Below are positions 15,520-20,040 of a DNA stretch of 20,040 nucleotides, piece after piece (the first letter of the stretch is position 1; every line of letters begins with the position of its first letter). This DNA is from Candidatus Izemoplasma sp. (GTDB taxonomy: Bacteria; Bacillota_I; Bacilli_A; Izemoplasmatales; Izemoplasmataceae). Location of the stretch: assembly GCA_007116205.1 (NCBI GenBank), contig SKIY01000126.1:1-20040 (forward strand). The letters run 5' to 3'. The notes under the pieces are model-generated. The model worked only from the letters and a program-made list of their open reading frames with translations. It was not told the DNA's origin and made no database searches. A program made the position numbers and the translations under genes.

Positions 15520-16392
15520 CTATATACGAGATTTTCTTTCCTCAAGTCGTTGAATCATTTGCTTTCGGTTAATATGTGTTTGAACGAACTGAAATAAGTT
15601 ACCAATAATCCAATAAAATGCAATCCCAAGGTTTGTATATGCAATTATAACTAGCATAAACACCATAAAATACGACATGTATTTCATTGTTTTTTCTGAT
15701 TGTTCTTGTTGCGCGGTTCGGTATTTTTTGTTTTGTAAGATATCTGGTTTTGTCATTGCGTAACGTTGGTAGAAAAACATCGTCAAACCAACAATAATCG
15801 CGAAAAAGAGAAACGGCCAGTTATGTGAAAACGCTGACAAATCATAAAAACTGCCTTTTGGTTCTGCTTTGAAATCAAAGATTAAAAAATTAAAATTCAA
15901 ACTGTCAAAGCGTTCTGTTAAAGGAATTCTTCTTACCGTTTGATACATAGCAATAAATATCGGCATTTGCAGTAATGGTAATAAACACCCAAGTGGATTA
16001 ATCCCATATTCTTTATAAACTGCCATCATCTCTTGTTGTTGAGCTCTTTGGCTAGCTTGGTCCGTTTTACCTTGGTATTTTTGCTTTACTTTTTCCATAT
16101 CTGGTTGTGCTATTTGCATGTTAGCACTTAAGTTATTTGTTTTCGCATAAATTGGCCACCCAAGTACACGAATTAAAACAGTAATCACTAATAACCCAAT
16201 AACATAATACCCGCCTGCCAGGTTACTAACAAAATAAATCAAGTCGGCAATTCGGCGAACAATCCACTGTACCCAAGTAAATCCTCCATCAGCATCTAAT
16301 GGTTGTGTATAGTGTGTCGTATTACACCCTGATAATACAAATACGACCCCTAGTACTAAAAATAATAATAATATCTTCCTCGAATTTTTCAT
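15520..16392 (-). CDS. yidC: Membrane protein insertase YidC/Oxa1 family, lipoprotein form
   Basis: YidC inserts membrane proteins alone or with SecYEG. I place the start at the ATG at 16392 (290 residues), with GAGGTG 7 nt upstream; an ATG 15 nt earlier overlaps the rnpA stop as ATGA but destroys that spacing. A type II signal peptide ends in the lipobox LSGC, with Cys23 as the lipidated residue. About five membrane segments follow (roughly 60-80, 133-150, 190-208, 239-253 and 255-272). Arg75 in VLIRVLGWP is the conserved positive charge of the hydrophilic groove. The cytosolic loop at about 85-130 is charged and Gln-rich. The C-terminus is basic, as in ribosome-binding forms. Confidence 0.96.
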   Translation of the reverse strand: MKNSRKILLLFLVLGVVFVLSGCNTTHYTQPLDADGGFTWVQWIVRRIADLIYFVSNLAGGYYVIGLLVITVLIRVLGWPIYAKTNNLSANMQIAQPDMEKVKQKYQGKTDQASQRAQQQEMMAVYKEYGINPLGCLLPLLQMPIFIAMYQTVRRIPLTERFDSLNFNFLIFDFKAEPKGSFYDLSAFSHNWPFLFFAIIVGLTMFFYQRYAMTKPDILQNKKYRTAQQEQSEKTMKYMSYFMVFMLVIIAYTNLGIAFYWIIGNLFQFVQTHINRKQMIQRLEERKSRI

Positions 16393-16403
16393 ATTTATAC
16401 ACC

Positions 16404-16733
16404 TCATCGTATAGATAGTTTTGTTAGTGCTTTTTCAAGCACTTGTTTTAATGACTCAAAATCTAGAGCTTTAGCTGCAGGATGAATAACAACAAAAAAA
16501 TCATCAGTTTGCTTTATCGTCTGTTGCGAAACAATCATTCGGATTCGTCTTTTCATTTTATTGCGCTCAACAGCATTCCCATATTTTTTAGGAACACTCA
16601 CAGCAAAACGAAAATGACGGTTGTCATGGTTTTCTTTTTTAAATACTTTCAAATGTTTGTTTCGCACCACCGAACCATTTTGCATAACATGTTCGATTTC
16701 AGTTGCCTTTTTTATCCTAAAAGCCTTTTTCAT
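16404..16733 (-). CDS. rnpA: Ribonuclease P protein component
   Basis: RnpA is the protein subunit of RNase P, which trims the 5' leader of tRNA precursors. The 109 residues match the family. The RNR signature GNAVERNKMKRRIR is complete, and FAVSVPKKYGNAV precedes it. The start ATG follows a AAAAGGAG site about 10 nt upstream. The TGA stop overlaps the sequence just before yidC; reading TGA as Trp would add only two codons before a TAA. A strong terminator-like hairpin lies between rpmH and this gene with no visible promoter after it, so transcription probably depends on read-through from rpmH. Confidence 0.97.
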   Translation of the reverse strand: MKKAFRIKKATEIEHVMQNGSVVRNKHLKVFKKENHDNRHFRFAVSVPKKYGNAVERNKMKRRIRMIVSQQTIKQTDDFFVVIHPAAKALDFESLKQVLEKALTKLSIR

Positions 16734-16761
16734 TACCGCTCATCTCCTTTTACTTAAAACT

Positions 16762-16800
16762 AAAAAACACCTGAAAAAACAATCTTTTTTTCAGGTGTTT
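16762..16800 (-). terminator. Terminator or partial terminator between rpmH and rnpA
   Basis: AAACACCTGAAAAAA (16765-16779) pairs with TTTTTTCAGGTGTTT (16786-16800), a 15-bp stem with a 6-nt loop. TTTTTT follows on the minus strand. It lies 24 nt past the rpmH stop and just before the rnpA ribosome-binding site. Confidence 0.85.
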
Positions 16801-16824
16801 ACAGGTTAATATAAAGATTTAGGT

Positions 16825-16959
16825 TTAAGCGGTTAATGATTTACGTCCTCGTTTTCTTCTACGAGCCAAAATTTTTCTTCCGTCCGGTGAAGACATACGT
16901 TCACGGAATCCATGTTTCTTTGCTTTTTTTCGTGTGTTTGGTTGATATGTTCTTTTCAT
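16825..16959 (-). CDS. rpmH: 50S ribosomal protein L34
   Basis: This 44-residue, strongly basic protein of the large ribosomal subunit starts MKRTYQPNTRKKAKKHGF and continues RERMSSPDGRKILARRRKRGRK in two conserved halves, which is diagnostic of L34. The ATG at 16959 is preceded by GGAGGTG at a good distance, and the stop is TAA at 16825-16827. It is the first gene leftward of the origin, as in most Firmicutes, and is driven by a consensus promoter. A terminator hairpin follows it, so it may be made in excess over rnpA. Confidence 0.97.
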   Translation of the reverse strand: MKRTYQPNTRKKAKKHGFRERMSSPDGRKILARRRKRGRKSLTA

Positions 16960-17001
16960 GATCAACACCTCCAATTCATTTGTGAAAAACCATGCTTAAC
17001 A

Positions 17002-17030
17002 ATTATATATAATATTTCCTACTCTGTCAA
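17002..17030 (-). promoter_or_regulatory. Consensus promoter of rpmH
   Basis: On the minus strand, TTGACA (17025-17030), exactly 17 nt, then TATAAT (17002-17007): a perfect sigma-A match, fitting a highly expressed ribosomal protein gene. Confidence 0.92.
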
Positions 17031-17131
17031 CACGAACCACAACTTTTTTATTTTTATAAATTTTATAAATTAGTTATCCACATATAAATATCGCTTAAGT
17101 GTGTTATTTCAACATTTTACATTGTGGAAAA

Positions 17132-17175
17132 GTGGAAATGGGGATATCTTGGTTTTGTGGAAATGGGGATATCTT
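17132..17175 (+). repeat. 19-bp direct repeat in oriC
   Basis: GTGGAAATGGGGATATCTT occurs perfectly at 17132-17150 and 17157-17175, a period of 25 bp. Read on the minus strand, each copy holds ATATCCCCA followed by TTTCCAC, both resembling weak DnaA boxes. The core CCCCATTT appears again at 17282-17289, before dnaA. Confidence 0.9.
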
Positions 17176-17200
17176 TTTAAACGTCTTTGTTAAGGTTTAA

Positions 17201-17209
17201 TGTTATACT
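17201..17209 (+). promoter_or_regulatory. Possible upstream dnaA promoter (extended -10)
   Basis: TGTTATACT matches an extended -10 (TGnTATAAT with one change) without a clear -35. A transcript from here would carry the DnaA box at 17244-17252 in its leader DNA, which would allow DnaA to repress its own gene. Confidence 0.4.
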
Positions 17210-17302
17210 GAAATGAAGGTAGAAAACATTTTGTTTATAAAAGTTATCCACATTTTATGTCGATAAATATTTGTTTTTTTTCCCCATTTTATATGCTAAA
17301 CT

Positions 17303-17308
17303 TATAAT
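17303..17308 (+). promoter_or_regulatory. Possible proximal dnaA promoter (-10)
   Basis: A perfect TATAAT lies 18 nt before the dnaA ATG, with no good -35. A start near 17315 would leave only a very short leader that still contains the GGGGTGAT ribosome-binding site. Confidence 0.4.
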
Positions 17309-17326
17309 GAAATTTGGGGTGATTAC

Positions 17327-18700
17327 ATGCAAGAACATCTAGATGTGTGGCAAGAAATTAAAGCACAATTGTCACTAACATATGAGGAAGAGTCTTATCA
17401 GGAGACAATTGACGCGATTGACTCTATTTTTAAAGTGAAAAACAACTATATTTATCTAATCGTAGAAAATGAGTTCGTTAAGAAACGTATTGAACTAGTC
17501 TACTTAAAGAAAATGAATCGTTTGCTCGAAAACTATGTTTCCGAGCCTTTTCAATATAGATTGATTACACAAGATCAAGCAGAAAACGAACTGAGTGACC
17601 AGAAAAACTACACACCTTCTGCTCCAGAAGAAGATTTTGGGAAACCAAGCTTTGGAACTAACTTAAATTTAAGCTATACTTTTGAGAATTTTGTCGTTGG
17701 TAACTCAAACCGTTTAGCCTACACTTCCGCTATTAAAGTTGCGGATCAACCTGGTGTTGTTGCAAATCCATTATATATTTTTGGAGATGTGGGATTAGGT
17801 AAAACCCACCTTATGCAGTGTGTTGGTAATTATATCTTAGAAAGTGATATTCACAAAAAGGTTTTATATATAAAAGCTGATCAATTTGTTGAAGAGTATG
17901 TTCGTTTAGCAAGTAAACGAAAGTTCGATGAGTTTCATAGTAAGTTTAGAGAAATTGATGTTTTGCTTGTTGATGATATTCAGTTTTTAGCAAAAAAAGA
18001 AAAATCTCAACAAGAATTCTTTAAACTCTTTGAAGTGTTATTTAATCAACAAAAACAAATTGTTATCACTTCTGATCGCTCTGCTAGTGACTTGAAGGAT
18101 GTTATGTCTCGTTTAACATCACGGTTCCTATGGGGGGTCACTGTCGATATTAACCGTCCAGATCTCGATCATCGGATTCGGATTTTAGAGAAGAAAATGA
18201 TGGCTGAAACCAGTGATAAAGATCTCATTCCACACAAAGTTATCGAATATATTGCAAGTGTTTTTGATAATAATGTTCGGGAGTTAGAAGGGGCTTTAAA
18301 ACGGGTTTTGTTTTACTGCACTGCTTTCGATTACGAGTTTACTGTTAAAAACGCAGAAATTGCTTTAGAAAGTCTTGTTAAACCTAAAAAGAATCATAAA
18401 GATTTTTTGAAATCAAAAATCAATAATGTTTTAAGTGTTGTTAGTGATTATTTTAATATTTCAACCAGCGACCTCGTTTCTAAAAAGCGAACACGCAATT
18501 ACTTATATCCAAGGCAAATATCAATGTATTTAATTAAAAATATTTACGATATTCCTTATAAAAAAATAGGCGGATATTTCAGTAATAGAGACCATTCTAC
18601 GGTAATGCACTCTGTCGAAAAAATAACAAACGAAATGACAACAGATAAAAACATTCAAATCGATGTGGAGAAGTTATCGATAAAATGTGGAGAAAACTAA
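17327..18700 (+). CDS. dnaA: Chromosomal replication initiator DnaA
   Basis: DnaA binds the boxes in oriC, forms an ATP-bound filament and opens the duplex. The 457 residues are typical. Domain I covers about 1-80, followed by a short linker. The AAA+ domain III has Walker A GDVGLGKTHL (Lys159), Walker B LLVDDIQF (Asp216, Asp217) and SRLTSRF around the arginine-finger region. DNA-binding domain IV carries the signature NRDHSTVMHS near the C-terminus. Walker A has Asp where most Bacilli have Gly after the first Gly, a tolerated position. GGGGTGAT precedes the ATG. DnaA boxes lie on both sides of the gene, and two 8/9 boxes are inside its 3' end. Confidence 0.98.
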   Translation: MQEHLDVWQEIKAQLSLTYEEESYQETIDAIDSIFKVKNNYIYLIVENEFVKKRIELVYLKKMNRLLENYVSEPFQYRLITQDQAENELSDQKNYTPSAPEEDFGKPSFGTNLNLSYTFENFVVGNSNRLAYTSAIKVADQPGVVANPLYIFGDVGLGKTHLMQCVGNYILESDIHKKVLYIKADQFVEEYVRLASKRKFDEFHSKFREIDVLLVDDIQFLAKKEKSQQEFFKLFEVLFNQQKQIVITSDRSASDLKDVMSRLTSRFLWGVTVDINRPDLDHRIRILEKKMMAETSDKDLIPHKVIEYIASVFDNNVRELEGALKRVLFYCTAFDYEFTVKNAEIALESLVKPKKNHKDFLKSKINNVLSVVSDYFNISTSDLVSKKRTRNYLYPRQISMYLIKNIYDIPYKKIGGYFSNRDHSTVMHSVEKITNEMTTDKNIQIDVEKLSIKCGEN

Positions 18701-18812
18701 AACAAAAAACACGATTTTTAGCTATAATATGGTATAATTAACTAGATAGGTTGTTGTTTCCACATTTCCACACAACACTTATAACTAATAATAAAAAACA
18801 TAATAATAATTA
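18664..18812. other. Second DnaA-box cluster and candidate unwinding region
   Basis: Two minus-strand boxes TTCTCCACA (8/9) lie at 18664-18672 and 18686-18694, inside the end of dnaA. Two abutting TTTCCACA copies follow at 18757-18764 and 18765-18772. Next comes an AT-only-like tract with CTA-ATA-ATA (18785-18793) and repeated TAA triplets (18801-18812). This layout resembles the box-plus-trio arrangement at the B. subtilis unwinding site, but without its GC-rich spacer. Two TATAAT copies (18723-18728, 18733-18738) could also serve dnaN. Confidence 0.6.
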
Positions 18813-18824
18813 AGAGGTGGTTCT

Positions 18825-19949
18825 ATGCGTTTCGAAATGAATAAAGATAAACTTCTTTACCATTTAATTATTGCTCAAAAAGCTTTATCAAACAAAACAC
18901 CTAACCCAGCTTTACAAGGAATAAAACTTGATGTAACAAAAGATCATATTTTATTAACTACAAGTAATTCTGACATTTCTATTAATATTCGATTAGAAGA
19001 CAGTAGTTTAAAAGTTGAAGAAGAAGGTTCTGTTTTAATTCCAGGTAAATATTTTATCGAAATTGTTCGTAAGTTAGATGGACAAACTGTAGAAATGTCT
19101 TACTTAGAAGATAATTTATTGCGTATTGAAGCGGATCACTCTGACATTACATTAAATGTTTTAGAGTTAGATGATTATCCAAATTTAGTTTTCAAAGAAA
19201 AAGATGATTTCATAAAAATTAACGTCCGCACTTTGAAAACCATTATTCGTCAAACTGCTTTTGCAACTTCAACAATAGAAAACCGTCCAATCTTAACAGG
19301 AGTCAATTTTAAAATTGATGGAAACACCCTTACAAGTGTCGCAACAGACTCTTATCGTTTAAGCCAAAAAACCATAGAGTTAGAAGATAGTTACGATGCT
19401 ATGCAAGTGATTATTCCAGGTAAAAGCTTAGAAGAATTAATGAAGATTCTTGAAAATAATCAAGAGAACGTTGAAATACATTTTGATCAATCACGTGTTT
19501 TATTTAAATATAACAACGTATTGTTCTTATCTAGATTGTTAGAAGGTAATTATCCTGAAACATCTAAACTGGTTCCACAAGAATTTCCGGTAAAGATTAA
19601 ATTTAACAAAGAATCTTTACTTACCGCTATCGAACGGGCGAGTTTATTATCAAGTAAAGATGGACATAACGCCATTGTAAAACTAAATTTAAGACAAGAC
19701 GATACTGTTGAGATTTCTTCTAATTCACCAGAAATTGGGCGTGTCCTCGAAGAAGTTTATCCGGTTGATGAGGTTGTTGGATCACCTATAAAAATTGCTT
19801 TCAGCTCAAAATATATCCTTGAAGCGTTGAAAGTTTTTGCATCGAGTGAAGTTACTGTAAGTTTCACAGGAGAAATCCGTCCATTTATTATTACTGGAGA
19901 ATATGATAACCAAATGTTACAGCTAATTTTACCTGTTAAAACAGATTAA
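18825..19949 (+). CDS. dnaN: DNA polymerase III beta sliding clamp
   Basis: DnaN is the ring-shaped processivity clamp that holds replicative polymerase on DNA. The 374 residues match the family. Three clamp folds are implied by length; recognisable segments are the N-terminal MRFEMNKDKLLYHL, RPILTGVNF, VATDSYRLS and the C-terminal LPVKTD, which is close to the usual protein-binding pocket end. GAGGTGG (18814-18820) precedes the ATG. It lies 124 nt after dnaA, the standard order, but ends in a strong terminator instead of continuing into yaaA or recF. Confidence 0.98.
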   Translation: MRFEMNKDKLLYHLIIAQKALSNKTPNPALQGIKLDVTKDHILLTTSNSDISINIRLEDSSLKVEEEGSVLIPGKYFIEIVRKLDGQTVEMSYLEDNLLRIEADHSDITLNVLELDDYPNLVFKEKDDFIKINVRTLKTIIRQTAFATSTIENRPILTGVNFKIDGNTLTSVATDSYRLSQKTIELEDSYDAMQVIIPGKSLEELMKILENNQENVEIHFDQSRVLFKYNNVLFLSRLLEGNYPETSKLVPQEFPVKIKFNKESLLTAIERASLLSSKDGHNAIVKLNLRQDDTVEISSNSPEIGRVLEEVYPVDEVVGSPIKIAFSSKYILEALKVFASSEVTVSFTGEIRPFIITGEYDNQMLQLILPVKTD

Positions 19950-19956
19950 ATTCATG

Positions 19957-19979
19957 AAGGCTCGCAAGAGCCTTTTTTT
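19957..19979 (+). terminator. Terminator of dnaN
   Basis: AAGGCTC (19957-19963) and GAGCCTT (19968-19974) form a stem closed by the tetraloop GCAA (GNRA type), followed by a run of T to 19979. It starts 7 nt past the dnaN stop. Confidence 0.93.
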
Positions 19980-20040
19980 ATTACTTAAGTTTAGGGGAAT
20001 AGCTTGTCTATTACTTACATATATAATATAATATATATAA

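Larger units (their letters stand above)
16960..17326. other. oriC: Replication origin, upstream part (oriC, DnaA boxes)
   Basis: This 367-bp gene-free stretch between divergent rpmH and dnaA holds two perfect DnaA boxes, TTATCCACA at 17074-17082 and 17244-17252 (+). Imperfect minus-strand boxes are TTTTCCACA at 17123-17131 and ATTTCCACA at 17156-17164. A 19-bp direct repeat sits in the middle. An AT-rich run (17041-17075) adjoins the first box. GC skew changes sign here. The rpmH and dnaA promoters lie at the two edges. Confidence 0.9.

Noticed and set aside
8285..16406. Mycoplasma-type genetic code (TGA as Trp)
   Set aside because: No in-frame TGA occurs inside any gene and the Trp codons checked are TGG. 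The two TGA stops (aroQ, rnpA) are each soon followed by another stop, so they alone are weak evidence.
19981..20040. AT-rich tail with alternating TATA at the right edge
   Set aside because: It may hold a promoter for the next gene, but the window ends before any gene, so nothing can be supported.
1..20040. Mobile elements, CRISPR arrays, tRNA or rRNA genes
   Set aside because: I looked for transposase motifs, spaced repeats and RNA gene signatures and saw none.

Overview
This window is the chromosomal replication-origin region of a low-GC, AT-rich member of the Bacillota. All genes read through in the standard code: no in-frame TGA occurs inside any gene, the Trp codons checked are TGG, and TGA is used as a stop for rnpA and aroQ. 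The origin layout (rpmH-rnpA-yidC-jag on one side, dnaA-dnaN on the other), the compact intergenic regions, and the absence of mnmE/mnmG, recF or yaaA beside the core genes suggest a free-living lineage near the Mollicutes (Izemoplasmatales-like). That placement is an inference; nothing in the window proves it.

Layout, left to right. 1-1134 (-) is an M32 metallocarboxypeptidase cut by the window edge. 1205-2878 (-) is formate-tetrahydrofolate ligase. 3033-9294 (+) is a tight seven-gene operon encoding every step from PEP plus erythrose 4-phosphate to chorismate, and also chorismate mutase: aroA, aroB, aroC, chorismate mutase, an aroE::aroK fusion, aroQ and DAHP synthase. A terminator shared by both strands separates it from purA (9317-10603, -). 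Next come mfd (10784-14242, -), pth, jag, yidC, rnpA and the 44-residue rpmH (16825-16959, -). The origin occupies 16960-17326, followed by dnaA (17327-18700, +), a second DnaA-box cluster, and dnaN (18825-19949, +) with its own terminator.

How the parts work together. The DnaA boxes on both sides of dnaA look like a bipartite origin of the B. subtilis type. GC skew on the + strand flips there, from C-rich on the left to G-rich on the right. Genes left of the origin are on the minus strand, co-directional with the leftward fork. The exception is the chorismate operon, which runs head-on into it. The rpmH-rnpA-yidC-jag-pth block links ribosome, RNase P, membrane insertion and peptidyl-tRNA recycling. 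mfd and purA are separate units with their own promoters and terminators.

Points worth attention: the AroE-AroK fusion with its 47-nt out-of-frame overlap into aroQ; an EPSP synthase with Ala and Leu at positions linked to glyphosate insensitivity; a type II dehydroquinase with an altered active-site surround; a terminator-like hairpin with a possible competing stem in the purA leader; a strong hairpin in the mfd leader; a terminator between rpmH and rnpA; and a 19-bp direct repeat in the origin. I found no clearly new multi-gene system, mobile element, CRISPR array, tRNA or rRNA.
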